Source: Paracoccaceae bacterium | Lineage (GTDB): Bacteria; Pseudomonadota; Alphaproteobacteria; Rhodobacterales; Rhodobacteraceae | Assembly (NCBI GenBank): GCA_002709405.1 | Contig: PAQV01000084.1 | Location: forward strand, 1-42,026 | DNA length: 42,026 nt | Direction: 5' to 3' | Shown here: in pieces, positions 1 to 8,839 of the stretch | How positions within the stretch are numbered: position 1 is the stretch's first letter | Layout of the letters: every line of letters begins with the position of its first letter | Program-made: the position numbers and the translations under genes | The notes under the pieces: model-generated | What the model saw: only the letters and a program-made list of their open reading frames with translations | What the model was told of the DNA's origin: nothing | Databases searched by the model: none

Positions 1-308
<308 letters not shown>

Positions 309-381
309 CGGTCGCACCTCTTCCCGTTGTTGGCCGGACCATACATGCTGCGCTGCCGCATCCAAAGCGGGAATCGGAATA

Positions 382-422
382 TTTGCAAACTATTGGCAAC
401 AGGTCGTCCGCAAAATGCAAAT
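382..422. promoter_or_regulatory. Cluster of TTTGCAAA-like half-sites between pccB and the MFS gene
   Basis: A perfect TTTGCAAA lies at 382-389, followed by TTGGCAAC (393-400), TCCGCAAA (407-414) and ATGCAAAT (415-422). From memory, ScfR-type regulators (PccR of Rhodobacter sphaeroides, RamB of Corynebacterium) bind paired TTTGCAAA half-sites. The location, in the divergent pccB/MFS control region and with an ScfR gene 1.6 kb away, fits an operator. The second half-site is degenerate and the spacing is about 11 bp rather than exactly 12. Confidence 0.55.
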
Positions 423-549
423 CCGCTAATCTTCCCGCCCTGCGGCCGGCTTCCCGGCGCAGGTCGCCCTTGCCAGGCCAGAGGGCCACATCCGCACGTT
501 GACCGAGGCAAAGATAGACAAGCGCCAGTTACAGGACTATTGCAACTGC

Positions 550-1767
550 ATGACAAGTGCATCCATCAAGTTCCTCGACCGCCAGACCCCACCGCACATC
601 GCCACGTTGATCATCATGTGCGCGCTGTCGGCCCTGTCGATGAACATCTTCCTGCCCAGCCTGCCCAATATGACGGCCTATTTCGACACCGAGTACCGGG
701 TCCTGCAATTGTCCGTGGCACTGTACCTGCTGGTGAACGCGGTGATGCAGGTCTTCATCGGCCCGATCTCGGACAAGCTGGGCCGGCGGCCGGTGGTGCT
801 GGCCGGGTTTGCGCTTTTCATGGTGGCGACACTGGGCTGCATCTTTGCACCCAACGCCACGGTCTTCCTGGTGTTCCGCATGTGCCAGGCGGTGGTCTCG
901 GTCGGGCTGGTCCTTAGCCGGGCCATCATCCGAGACATCCATTCGCAGGACAGCGCAGCCAGCATGATCGGTTATGTCACCATGGGCATGGCTGTTGCGC
1001 CCATGGTCAGCCCGGCGATCGGAGGCGCGCTTGATGCCGTGATGGGCTGGCAGGGCAGCTTCTGGCTGCTGTTCGTGCTGGGCGCGCTGGTATTCTGGCT
1101 GTGCTGGGTCGACCAGGGAGAGACCGCCCAGATGACCGGCCAGTCCTTCCGGGACCAGGTGCGCGACTACCCCGAGCTGCTGACCTCGCCCCGGTTCTGG
1201 GGCTATGCCCTGGCCTGCGCGCTGTGTTCGGGCAGTTTCTTCAGCTACCTCGGCGGCGCCCCCTTCGTGGGCAGCGAAATCTTTGGGCTGAGCCCGACCT
1301 CGCTGGGCGTGCATTTCGGAGCCCCCGCCATCGGCTATTTCCTCGGCAACTTCTTCACCGGGCGCTACGCGCAGCGGTTCGGGATCAACAAGATGATTCT
1401 TTGGGGTTGCATGACCTGCGCCTTCGGCATGGCCCTGGCCCTCGGGATCTTCCTTGCAGGCGGCGGAACCGCCTTCAGGTTCTTTGCCTGCATGACATTC
1501 ATCGGCCTGGGCAATGGCCTGGCGATCCCCAATGCAACAGCCGGCATGCTGTCGGTCCGCCCCCACCTCGCCGGAACTGCATCGGGCCTCGGCGGAGCCC
1601 TGATGATTGGCGGAGGCGCCGCCCTGTCTGCACTGGCCGGCATGCTGCTGACCCCTCAGACCGGCGCGTACCCGTTGCTGTGGATGATGCTGATCTCTTC
1701 TCTGCTTGGACTGCTCGCGGTCCTACTGGTCATCCGCCGCGAACGCAGGCTTGCGCCAATGACCTGA
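550..1767 (+). CDS. Bcr/CflA-type MFS drug exporter
   Basis: A 405-residue membrane protein with about 12 hydrophobic segments. The opening IATLIIMCALSALSMNIFLPSLP and the loop 2-3 motif GPISDKLGRRPV are typical of the DHA1 Bcr/CflA branch of the major facilitator superfamily, proton-driven exporters of small hydrophobic compounds in the inner membrane. The frame is open from a TTG at 499, but the ATG at 550 gives the usual short cytoplasmic N-terminus (MTSASIKFLD) and is preferred. It diverges from pccB and precedes the ScfR regulator on the same strand, so it may be co-controlled with propionate metabolism; no substrate can be read from sequence. Confidence 0.88.
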   Translation: MTSASIKFLDRQTPPHIATLIIMCALSALSMNIFLPSLPNMTAYFDTEYRVLQLSVALYLLVNAVMQVFIGPISDKLGRRPVVLAGFALFMVATLGCIFAPNATVFLVFRMCQAVVSVGLVLSRAIIRDIHSQDSAASMIGYVTMGMAVAPMVSPAIGGALDAVMGWQGSFWLLFVLGALVFWLCWVDQGETAQMTGQSFRDQVRDYPELLTSPRFWGYALACALCSGSFFSYLGGAPFVGSEIFGLSPTSLGVHFGAPAIGYFLGNFFTGRYAQRFGINKMILWGCMTCAFGMALALGIFLAGGGTAFRFFACMTFIGLGNGLAIPNATAGMLSVRPHLAGTASGLGGALMIGGGAALSALAGMLLTPQTGAYPLLWMMLISSLLGLLAVLLVIRRERRLAPMT

Positions 1768-1798
1768 AACCGCTTCTCTTTGGCAGCGGTACGGCCGT

Positions 1799-1975
1799 GG
1801 GTATTTAAAAAGAGAAAGAAGCAGCAGGGCGGTCTTAGGGCACACCGGGCAATTTCTTCATTTCTACGCAAAGAGCGCACCCGCACAGTTTGAGATTTCC
1901 AACGCGCTTATGGCTTCTTTCTCTTTCAAAATACCCCGGGGGAGTCCTCCAATGGAGGACGGGGGCAGCGCCCCC
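1799..1975. repeat. Inverted pair of pyrimidine-rich intergenic repeats plus two GC hairpins
   Basis: A minus-oriented copy at 1799-1826 and a plus-oriented copy at 1912-1937 share the core GCTTCTTTCTCTT, three variable bases, then AAATACCC. They face each other across about 85 bp and could pair over about 24 bp. The plus copy is followed by the hairpin GTCCTCC-AAT-GGAGGAC (1944-1960) and GGGGGC-AGC-GCCCCC (1961-1975). The same arrangement recurs at 18707-18852, with a single copy at 38231. The 240-bp gap between the MFS gene and the regulator is mostly this element, which may also serve as a terminator. Confidence 0.85.
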
Positions 1976-1991
1976 ATCTTGCCTTGCCATC

Positions 1992-2030
1992 TTTGCAAAA
2001 CTAGGATTTGACGCTCAGTCATTTTGCAAA
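1992..2030. promoter_or_regulatory. Two perfect TTTGCAAA sites in front of the ScfR gene
   Basis: TTTGCAAA occurs at 1992-1999 and again at 2023-2030, 31 bp apart (about three helical turns); the second ends 10 bp before the ATG at 2041. The same octamer occurs in the pccB control region. This suggests autoregulation by the ScfR protein. No clear Shine-Dalgarno sequence is visible between the second site and the ATG, so operator binding could overlap the translation start region. Confidence 0.5.
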
Positions 2031-2040
2031 GCGACAACCG

Positions 2041-3441
2041 ATGGCCATCCAGAAACTTTACGCGGGCGCCAAGCTGCGCGAGATCCGAACGCGTGTCTCC
2101 CTCACCCAGAAGGACTTTGCCGCCAAGCTTGGGGTTTCTCTGCCCTATCTCAACCAGATGGAGAACAACAACCGGCCGGTTTCGACGACCGTCGTGCTCG
2201 CCCTGGCGCAGGAGTTCGGTGTCGATGTCACCGAGCTATCCACCGGTGACGGCGAAAGACTGGTCTCGGATCTGCGCGAGATCCTGGCCGATCCGGTTCT
2301 GGCCGATATTGCTCCGCCCCTGGCCGACCTACGCCTGACGGCATCGAACGCCCCTGCGCTGGCCCGGGCCTTCATTGAACTACACCGGGCCTATCGCCAG
2401 ACCCATGAACGGCTGGCCTCGCTCGACGAGGCCCTGGGGCGTGAAGATGCGCGCATACAGACCTCGCCCTGGGACGAGGTGCGCGACTTTTTCCATTATT
2501 GCGACAACTACATCGACGCTGTCGATCACGCCGCCGAAGGGTTTGCAACCCAGGCCGAGGCCCATGGCGGCATTGCCGCCCATGCCGAGGCCATGCTGAA
2601 CGACATGCGGATCACGGTCTCGCTGGAGGATATCGAGGATCTGCGCCGCTACGATCCCGACGACGGCCGGCTGATCCTGTCATCCCGCGCGGCCCCGGAA
2701 ACGCGCCTGTTCCAGCTGTTGCTGCAGCTGGCCCTGTTACGGCAGGACAAGCTGTTCGAAGCCACCCTGGACCTGGCCCGCTTTCACAGCGAGGAAGCCC
2801 GGGCCATCGCCAAGATCGGGCTGGCCAATTATTATGCCGGCGCGGCCCTGATGCCTTACCGCGCCTTCCAGCAGGCGGCCCAAACCTACCGCCACGACCT
2901 GGAGCGGCTGTCCCGGCATTTCGGCGCCTCGATCGAGCAGGTCGCCCATCGGCTGTCGACCCTGCAGCGCCCCGGGGCCAAGGGCATTCCGTTCTTCTTC
3001 GTCCGCGTCGACCAGGCCGGCACCATCACCAAGCGCCATTCGGCCACGCGCCTGCAATTCGCCCGCTTCGGCGGGGCCTGCCCCTTGTGGAACGTGCACC
3101 GGGCGTTCGAAACCCCGGGCCGGTTCCTGCGCCAGCTGGCCGAGACCCCGGACGGGGTGCGCTATATTTCCATCGCCTGCGACGTGTCGAAGCCCGGCGG
3201 CGCCTTCGGCGCGCCGGTCCGACGTTACGCAATTTCGCTGGGGTGCGAGGTGCGCCACGCGGGCTCGCTCGTTTACGCCGAAGGCCTGGACATCTCCAAT
3301 GCCCAGGCCTTCGAACCCATCGGGATTTCCTGCAGAATCTGCGAGCGGAAGACCTGCCACCAGCGGTCCGTGCCACCGCTGGAACGCCGGCTGACCATCG
3401 AGGCCGACCGGCGCGGGATCCTGCCCTACCAGGTGCGCTAG
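2041..3441 (+). CDS. pccR: ScfR-family short-chain acyl-CoA regulator, probably PccR
   Basis: A 466-residue protein with an XRE-type helix-turn-helix at about residues 8-62 (KLREIRTRVSLTQKDFA...LNQMENNNRPVS), a central region like ImmA/IrrE metallopeptidase-like domains, and the conserved C-terminal DUF2083 block with FGAPVRRYA and the cysteine cluster C431-x2-C434-x4-C439. Known ScfR proteins (RamB, PccR) sense acyl-CoA status and control acetate or propionate assimilation genes. Closeness to pccB and TTTGCAAA sites supports PccR. The ATG at 2041 is preferred to an upstream TTG at 2008, which would fall within the operator-like region. A paralogue with a nearly matching C-terminus ends the window (41752..42026). 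Confidence 0.85.
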   Translation: MAIQKLYAGAKLREIRTRVSLTQKDFAAKLGVSLPYLNQMENNNRPVSTTVVLALAQEFGVDVTELSTGDGERLVSDLREILADPVLADIAPPLADLRLTASNAPALARAFIELHRAYRQTHERLASLDEALGREDARIQTSPWDEVRDFFHYCDNYIDAVDHAAEGFATQAEAHGGIAAHAEAMLNDMRITVSLEDIEDLRRYDPDDGRLILSSRAAPETRLFQLLLQLALLRQDKLFEATLDLARFHSEEARAIAKIGLANYYAGAALMPYRAFQQAAQTYRHDLERLSRHFGASIEQVAHRLSTLQRPGAKGIPFFFVRVDQAGTITKRHSATRLQFARFGGACPLWNVHRAFETPGRFLRQLAETPDGVRYISIACDVSKPGGAFGAPVRRYAISLGCEVRHAGSLVYAEGLDISNAQAFEPIGISCRICERKTCHQRSVPPLERRLTIEADRRGILPYQVR

Positions 3442-3442
3442 G

Positions 3443-3685
3443 TCAGACCTTTTCCTTGAGATAGGCGTAGATCTCGTCCTTCAGCGCCGCGCGCTTCTTG
3501 CGGATCTCGCCCTCGGCCAGGTCTTCCATCGGCTCCACGTTGGTCTCGGCCCGGTGCACCGAGCGGTTCAGCTCGTGGTACTCGTCGTAGAGCTTGGCGA
3601 AATGCGCGTCCTTTGTCTTGAGCGCGTGCATCTGCTCGACCAGGTCCGGGAATTCGTCAGCGAGTTCATGGGGCGTATGAGACAT
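3443..3685 (-). CDS. DUF465 (YdcH-like) small protein
   Basis: An 80-residue charged, predicted helical protein (MSHTPHELADEFP... FAKLYDEYHELNRSVHRAE ... KKRAALKDEIYAYL), characteristic of the DUF465/YdcH family, which is widespread in Proteobacteria and has no established biochemical role. It lies 68 bp downstream of betA on the same strand, with no hairpin seen between, and converges on the ScfR gene with a single base between the two stop codons. A purine-rich AGGAAGGAT stretch precedes its ATG. Function unknown. Confidence 0.85.
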   Translation of the reverse strand: MSHTPHELADEFPDLVEQMHALKTKDAHFAKLYDEYHELNRSVHRAETNVEPMEDLAEGEIRKKRAALKDEIYAYLKEKV

Positions 3686-3753
3686 TTTTCTTATCCTTCC
3701 TCTTGGGACTGCATCACACTAGGGACCTGATCTATGGGCGACCTTGATCCGGA

Positions 3754-5403
3754 TCAACGTTGCGCATTTTCCCAGTCCGGATGCACCCAGGCCCGCCGGT
3801 TCGATTTCGGCAGCGGATCGCGGCCCAGGATATGGTCGGAGATCTTCTCGCCCACCAGGATCGACGGGCCGTTGAGGTTGCCGTTGGTGATGCGCGGAAA
3901 GATCGAGCTGTCGGCCACACGCAGGCCCTCGACCCCGATCACCCGGCCCTGCGGATCCACGACCGAGCGCGCGTCCGTGGCCGCCCCCATCCGGCAGGTG
4001 CCGCAGGGGTGATAGGCGCTTTCGGCGTGTTCGCGGATGAACCCGTCCAGCTCGTCATCGGTCTGCAGGTCGGCGCCGGGCTGGATCTCGTGCCGGACGA
4101 AGGGCCTGAAGGCCTCCTGGGCAAAGATCTCGCGGGTGAAGCGGATGCAGGTGCGGAAATCGGCCCAGTCCTCGGGGGTGGACATGTAGTTGAACTTGAT
4201 GATGGGCGCGTCGTCGGCATTGCCCGACCGCAGGCGCACCCGGCCCCGGCTTTTCGAGCGCATGGGGCCAACATGGGCCTGGAAGCCGTGGCCCTCGGCC
4301 GCCGCCTGGCCGTCGTAGCGCACGGCGATGGGCAGGAAATGGAACTGGATGTCGGGGTATTTCACGCCGGGGCGGGTGCGGATGAAGCCGCAGCTTTCGA
4401 ACTGGTTCGAGGCGCCGGGACCCTTGCCGGTCAGCAGCCATTGGGCGCCGACGCGCGCCTTGCCCAGAAGGCTCCAGTACTTGTAGAGCGTGATCGGCTG
4501 GCTGGCCGCCATCTGTACGTAAACCTCCAGGTGGTCCTGCAGGTTGGCCCCGACCCCCGGCCGGTCGGCCACGACCGGGATGCCATGTTCGGCCAGGTGG
4601 GTGGCCGGGCCGATGCCCGACAGCATCAGGATCTTGGGCGAGTTGATGGCCGAGGCGGCCAGGATCACCTCGCGCCGGGCCATGATCGGTTCGCGGCCGG
4701 CCAGTTCGACACCCTTGGCCCGGCCGTCCTCGATGATCACGCGGGTGACCATGCCCCGGACCAGCTGGCAATTGTCGCGCTGCAATGCGGGTTTCAGGTA
4801 GGCATTGGCGGCCGACCAGCGCCGGCCCTGCCAGACCGTCTGCTCCATTGGGCCGAAGCCTTCCTGTTTCTCGCCGTTGCAATCGTCGGTCAGCTGGTAG
4901 CCGGCCTGGCGGCCGGCTTCGACGAAGGCCGCGTGCAGGGGGTTTTCCCGGGTGCCGCGCGTGACGTGCAGCGGACCATCGGTGCCCCGCCAGGCCGGGT
5001 CGCCTCCGTGCCCGCCGTCATGCCAGTGTTCCATCCGCTGGAAATAGGGCAGCACGTCGGCATAGCCCCAGCCCTCGGCGCCGCTGTCGACCCAATGTTC
5101 ATAGTCCATGGCGTGGCCGCGCACGTAGACCATGCCGTTGATCGAGGACGATCCCCCGATCACCTTGCCCCGCGGACAGGCCAGGCGCCGGTTGTCCAGA
5201 TTGGGCTCGGGTTCGCTGTGATAGCCCCAGTCGTAGCGGGACATGTTCATCGGGTAGCTGAGCGCGGCCGGCATCTGGATGAAGGGACCGGCATCGGTCC
5301 CCCCGTGTTCGACCACCAGCACCGACGCCCCGGCCTCGGACAAGCGATAGGCCATGGCACATCCCGCGCTTCCGGCCCCGACGATGACGAAATCGGCTTC
5401 CAT
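3754..5403 (-). CDS. betA: Choline dehydrogenase (GMC oxidoreductase)
   Basis: A 549-residue GMC flavoprotein, close to the usual ~555 of BetA. The N-terminus holds the FAD-binding dinucleotide motif VGAGSAGC (residues 8-15). GMC signature regions include [14 protein letters not shown] (78-91) and [16 protein letters not shown] (about 251-266), and the catalytic His465 lies in [10 protein letters not shown]. BetA oxidises choline to betaine aldehyde, the first step to glycine betaine, usually membrane-associated. GAGGG upstream of the ATG at 5403 is a plausible ribosome-binding site. It follows betC on the same strand after a 213-bp gap, so it may have its own promoter or be read through from betI-betC. 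betB is not adjacent. Confidence 0.93.
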   Translation of the reverse strand: MEADFVIVGAGSAGCAMAYRLSEAGASVLVVEHGGTDAGPFIQMPAALSYPMNMSRYDWGYHSEPEPNLDNRRLACPRGKVIGGSSSINGMVYVRGHAMDYEHWVDSGAEGWGYADVLPYFQRMEHWHDGGHGGDPAWRGTDGPLHVTRGTRENPLHAAFVEAGRQAGYQLTDDCNGEKQEGFGPMEQTVWQGRRWSAANAYLKPALQRDNCQLVRGMVTRVIIEDGRAKGVELAGREPIMARREVILAASAINSPKILMLSGIGPATHLAEHGIPVVADRPGVGANLQDHLEVYVQMAASQPITLYKYWSLLGKARVGAQWLLTGKGPGASNQFESCGFIRTRPGVKYPDIQFHFLPIAVRYDGQAAAEGHGFQAHVGPMRSKSRGRVRLRSGNADDAPIIKFNYMSTPEDWADFRTCIRFTREIFAQEAFRPFVRHEIQPGADLQTDDELDGFIREHAESAYHPCGTCRMGAATDARSVVDPQGRVIGVEGLRVADSSIFPRITNGNLNGPSILVGEKISDHILGRDPLPKSNRRAWVHPDWENAQR

Positions 5404-5616
5404 GTCAGACCCTCGCGACGTGAACGGGTGAAAATTCCGGCAGGCCAGGATGCGACCCGCGCGGATACGATGCGTCGCGTGTGGATCCTGTTATGAAAAG
5501 ACATGCGCGGTCGCGCTCATTTTGGGAACGGCCCTGGCCGGGGGGGACGCTGACGTGGCGGGTGGCCGGCGGGATGGTCGGGTTCGTGCCGTGCGTATTT
5601 TTGCAAAGATGAAGCA
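5404..5616 (-). other. Non-coding gap between betC and betA
   Basis: No gene is seen in these 213 bases. The betC-proximal end contains GTATTTTTGCAAAGATGAAG (5595-5614), which includes one TTTGCAAA octamer (5600-5607) but looks more like an intergenic spacer repeat than an ScfR site. A separate betA promoter is possible but none is convincing. Confidence 0.4.
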
Positions 5617-7125
5617 TCACTCGCCTCGCGGGAAACGTTGGGACTCTTCGAGCGTGTTGAGGTCCATGTGATTGCGCATGTAGCGTTCGGAGGCCTTTTG
5701 CAGGGGCTGGTAGTCCCACGGGTAATAGCCGCCCTGGCGCAGGGCCTCGTAGACGACCCAACGGCGGGCCTGGCTGGCGCGGACCTCGGCGTCGTAGGCA
5801 TCAAGATCCCAGCGGGCGTCCGTCATGTCGCGGAAGTGCTGCAGGGTTTGTGCATGGGCGGGATCACTGGCCAGGTTGGTCTGTTCGCGCGGGTCGGCGT
5901 CGAGGTCGAAGAGCATGTCCGGATCGAGCGCGCAGCGGATGTATTTCCACCGGCCCGTGCGCAGGCAGACCAGCGGCGCCCAGGATCCCTCGGCGGCGTA
6001 TTCGATGGCCACCGGGGCCTCGCGCGCGGTGCCCTGTGCCAGGGGCACCAGGGTTTCGCCGTCAGTCCAGGGGGCAATCTCGGTCATGTCGACCCCGGCC
6101 AGGTCGCCCAGCGTGGGGGTGACGTCGATGGTGGACACGGGGGTGTCGACCCGGCCCGGTTCCAACCCGGGGGCCGAGATCATCAGGGGCACCCGGGCCG
6201 ATCCTTCGTAGAAGGACATCTTGAACCACAGACCGCGTTCGCCCAGCATGTCTCCGTGATCGGACAGGAAGAGGATATGAGCGTCCTGCCGGGTGTCTTC
6301 GAGCACCTGGAGGATCTGGCCGATCTTGTCGTCGAGATAGGAGATATTGGCGAAATAGGCCCGGCGCGAGCGGCGAATGTCCTCGGGTGTGATGTCGAAA
6401 TTGCGCCAGTCGTTGGCATCGAACAGGCGTTTCGAATGCGGGTCCTGGGCGTCATAACCCGGATCGGGCACCGCCGGGTCAAGGTGGGCGCAGTCCTCGT
6501 ACAGGTCCCAGTATTTCTTGCGTGCGACATAGGGGTCATGCGGATGGGTGAAGCTGACGGTCAGCGCCCAGGGCCGATCGTCCTTGCCGCGCGCCAGGTC
6601 GTAAAGCTTCGACGTGGCCATGTAGGCGACCTCGTCGTCATATTCCATCTGGTTGGAAATCTCGGCCACGCCCGCCCCGGTGACCGAGCCCATGTTGTGA
6701 TACCACCAGTCGATGCGCTCGCCCGGCTTGCGGTAATCGGGGGTCCAGCCGAAATCGGCGGGGTAGATGTCGGTGGTCAGCCGGCCCTCGAACCCGTGCA
6801 GCTGGTCGGGCCCGACGAAATGCATCTTGCCGCTGAGGCAGGTGTAATAGCCCGCCCGGCGCAGGTGATGGGCATAGGTGGGAATGTCCGAGCGGAACTC
6901 GGCGGCATTGTCATAGACCCCGGTCCGCCTGGGCAGCTGGCCCGACATGAAGCTGGCCCGGCCGGGCGCGCAGAGCGGTGAGCCGGTATAAGCGTTGGCA
7001 AAGCGCACCGACCGGGCGGCCAGGCGTCTGAGGTTGGGCGCGTGCAGCCAGTCGGCCGGGCCGTCGGGAAACAGCGTGCCGTTCAGCTGGTCGACCATCA
7101 GGATCAGGATATTTGGCTGGGTCAT
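5617..7125 (-). CDS. betC: Choline-sulfatase
   Basis: A 502-residue type I sulfatase. The CxPxR motif appears as Cys52-A-P-G-R (context SPLCAPGRASF); this cysteine becomes formylglycine in the family. The N-terminus NILILMVDQ supplies a metal-binding aspartate, and LFLSDHGDMLGE supplies C-terminal metal ligands. Length and sequence fit BetC, which hydrolyses choline-O-sulfate to choline and sulfate. The frame is open further upstream, but the ATG at 7125 is chosen because it gives the family N-terminus and overlaps the betI stop as ATGA, implying translational coupling. This makes the module able to use choline-O-sulfate as well as free choline. Confidence 0.94.
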   Translation of the reverse strand: MTQPNILILMVDQLNGTLFPDGPADWLHAPNLRRLAARSVRFANAYTGSPLCAPGRASFMSGQLPRRTGVYDNAAEFRSDIPTYAHHLRRAGYYTCLSGKMHFVGPDQLHGFEGRLTTDIYPADFGWTPDYRKPGERIDWWYHNMGSVTGAGVAEISNQMEYDDEVAYMATSKLYDLARGKDDRPWALTVSFTHPHDPYVARKKYWDLYEDCAHLDPAVPDPGYDAQDPHSKRLFDANDWRNFDITPEDIRRSRRAYFANISYLDDKIGQILQVLEDTRQDAHILFLSDHGDMLGERGLWFKMSFYEGSARVPLMISAPGLEPGRVDTPVSTIDVTPTLGDLAGVDMTEIAPWTDGETLVPLAQGTAREAPVAIEYAAEGSWAPLVCLRTGRWKYIRCALDPDMLFDLDADPREQTNLASDPAHAQTLQHFRDMTDARWDLDAYDAEVRASQARRWVVYEALRQGGYYPWDYQPLQKASERYMRNHMDLNTLEESQRFPRGE

Positions 7126-7694
7126 GCAGGTTGGTCCTTGAGCATGGCAAGCACGCGCAGGGCGTGGTCGCGCGCCACGTCGGGCGCTTCGGGATCGTGC
7201 AGGGCGGCCCGGATATAAAGCCCGTCGATCAGGGCGGCGAGGGTATCGGCCGCATCCACCGGGGCCGGACAGACCGGGCGCAGGGCGTGGACCAGGTTCG
7301 ACCGCAGCCGGCGTTGATAGAGCCGCCACAGGCGCAGGGCCTGAGCATCGGTCTGGGCCAGGACGTAGAAGGTCATCCAGGCCCCGATGCTTTCCTTTTC
7401 AAACGAGGCCGGGGCAAAGCTTGCCCGGATGATCGCCTCGGCCCGCAGGTGCTTGGGGGCCGCGGCCAGTTCGCAGCGCACCTCGGCCCCGAATTCGGTC
7501 AGGATGTGGCGCATGGCGGCCAGGAAGATCTGCGCCTTTCCCCCGAAGTAATGATGCGCCAGCGCCGAGGACATGCCCGCCCGCCGCGCGATCTGGCTGA
7601 CGGTGACATCCAGCGAGCCCGCCTGCCCGATCTCGGATATCGTGGCCCGGACGAGGGCCTCGCGTCTGACCGGTTCCATCCCGATTTTGGGCAT
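7122..7694 (-). CDS. betI: BetI, TetR-family repressor of choline genes
   Basis: A 190-residue TetR-type repressor with N-terminal helix-turn-helix (residues about 8-60: RREALVRATISEIGQAG... QIARRAGMSSALAHHYFGGK), whose recognition helix matches BetI. The C-terminal ligand domain is the usual size. BetI represses bet and choline transport genes and is relieved by choline. The ATG at 7694 (MPKIGMEPVRRE) is preferred to upstream codons because it gives the family-typical start. It is first in the betI-betC unit, divergent from choX, with an operator-like dyad at 7738-7757 between them. Its stop overlaps the betC start by four bases. Confidence 0.94.
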   Translation of the reverse strand: MPKIGMEPVRREALVRATISEIGQAGSLDVTVSQIARRAGMSSALAHHYFGGKAQIFLAAMRHILTEFGAEVRCELAAAPKHLRAEAIIRASFAPASFEKESIGAWMTFYVLAQTDAQALRLWRLYQRRLRSNLVHALRPVCPAPVDAADTLAALIDGLYIRAALHDPEAPDVARDHALRVLAMLKDQPA

Positions 7695-7737
7695 CACGGG
7701 GTCCTTTCCACAGGTGCTGACCCAAGGGTAGGAATGG

Positions 7738-7757
7738 TTTATTGACTCGTCAATCAA
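7738..7757. promoter_or_regulatory. BetI-type operator in the betI/choX divergent region
   Basis: Inverted repeat TTTATTGAC-TC-GTCAATCAA: nine-base arms with one mismatch and a two-base centre. It resembles known BetI sites built around TTGA...TCAA. It sits between the divergent betI and choX starts. A TTGACT (7743-7748) inside it could be the choX -35, with a weak TACCCT at 7765-7770 as -10 at 16-bp spacing, so BetI binding would occlude the promoter. The promoter assignment is tentative. Confidence 0.7.
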
Positions 7758-7804
7758 GAAAAAATACCCTCGGGACGATCATAAAAAACAGGGAGACGAC
7801 CAGA

Positions 7805-8725
7805 ATGAGCCTGAAGACGACATTTTCGATGCTGGCGCTGATCGCCGCCGCCCCCGCCTTTGCCGAGTGCGACAGCGTGACCTTCTCGGATGTGGGCTGG
7901 ACCGATATTACCGCAACGACGGCGGCCACGACCGTCGTGCTGGACGCGCTGGGATACGAGACCGACATCAAGGTGCTGTCGGTGCCGGTGACCTATACCT
8001 CGATGGCCGGCGGCGATATCGACATCTTCCTGGGCAACTGGATGCCGACGATGGAAGGCGACATTGCCCCCTACCGCGAGGCCGGCACCGTCGACACCGT
8101 GCGGGCCAACCTGGAAGGCGCGAAATACACCCTGGCCGTGAACAAGGCCGCGGCCGACCTGGGCATCAAGGATTTCGCCGACATCGCGGCCCAGGCCGAT
8201 GCGCTGGACAGCGAGATCTACGGGATCGAGCCGGGCAACGACGGCAACCGGCTGATCATGGACATGATCGAGGGCGATGCCTTCGGCCTGAACGGCTTTG
8301 AAGTGGTGGAAAGCTCGGAACAGGGGATGCTGGCGCAGGTCGCGCGGGCCGACCGGCGGGGCGAGCCGGTGGTCTTCCTGGGCTGGGAACCGCACCCGAT
8401 GAACGCCAATTTCGAGATGTCCTACCTGACCGGGGGCGACGATTTCTTCGGGCCCAACCTGGGCGGGGCGACGATCTATACCAACACCCGCGCGGGCTAT
8501 GTCGCGGAATGCCCCAACGTGGGCAAGCTGCTGGAAAACCTCGAATTCACGCTGGCCATGGAAAACGAGATCATGGCCGCGATCCTGGATGACGGCCAGG
8601 AGCCCTCGGCCGCGGCCACGGCCTGGCTGGCGGCCAATGCCGGCGTGCTGGACGGCTGGCTGGACGGCGTGACCACCCTTGACGGCGGCGATGCCCTGGC
8701 AGCCGTGACACAGGCGCTGCAATAA
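7805..8725 (+). CDS. choX: Choline-binding periplasmic protein of the ChoXWV ABC importer
   Basis: A 306-residue binding protein with a signal peptide (hydrophobic to about residue 16, cleavage likely after AFA at 20). The aromatic box known from Sinorhizobium meliloti ChoX (Trp43, Trp90, Tyr119, Trp205, with Asp45) is present here as Trp32, Trp79, Tyr108, Trp194 and Asp34, each exactly 11 residues earlier. This strongly supports choline as ligand. The ATG at 7805 follows a GGGAG ribosome-binding site; the open frame upstream is not used. A stack of three hairpins separates it from choW, which may keep the binding protein more abundant than the membrane parts. Confidence 0.95.
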   Translation: MSLKTTFSMLALIAAAPAFAECDSVTFSDVGWTDITATTAATTVVLDALGYETDIKVLSVPVTYTSMAGGDIDIFLGNWMPTMEGDIAPYREAGTVDTVRANLEGAKYTLAVNKAAADLGIKDFADIAAQADALDSEIYGIEPGNDGNRLIMDMIEGDAFGLNGFEVVESSEQGMLAQVARADRRGEPVVFLGWEPHPMNANFEMSYLTGGDDFFGPNLGGATIYTNTRAGYVAECPNVGKLLENLEFTLAMENEIMAAILDDGQEPSAAATAWLAANAGVLDGWLDGVTTLDGGDALAAVTQALQ

Positions 8726-8733
8726 GGCCCGCA

Positions 8734-8802
8734 GGTGGCGCGGCCTCCACCCGCGCCACCAAGAAAATTCGAATTTTCTTGCAAATTTCTTCCAAGAAAT
8801 TT
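8734..8802. repeat. Stack of three hairpins/palindromes between choX and choW
   Basis: Three adjacent symmetric elements: GGTGGCGCGG / CCGCGCCACC with a 7-base loop (8734-8760); a perfect 20-bp AT-rich palindrome with arm AAGAAAATTC (8761-8780); and AAATTTCTT-CC-AAGAAATTT (8783-8802). The AT-rich pair stands out in this GC-rich genome. They follow the choX stop within 10 bp. Likely roles are partial termination or protection of the choX mRNA 3' end; they may also be a dispersed repeat type, since a related AT-rich palindrome lies at 23522-23552. Confidence 0.8.
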
Positions 8803-8839
8803 CGCCCCCTGGCCGACGTAGCGACAACAAGGAGCCCCG

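Noticed and set aside
529-1566. Long open frame antisense to the MFS gene
   Set aside because: High-GC shadow frame: His/Gly/Gln/Ala-rich, no domain, lies fully over a clear membrane transporter. The same applies to the long antisense frames over betA, betC, choV, gcd and both SLC13 genes.
5595-5614. TTTGCAAA octamer as an ScfR site near betC
   Set aside because: Single octamer, no paired half-site, located after the betC stop and not in a promoter position; embedded in a spacer-type sequence.
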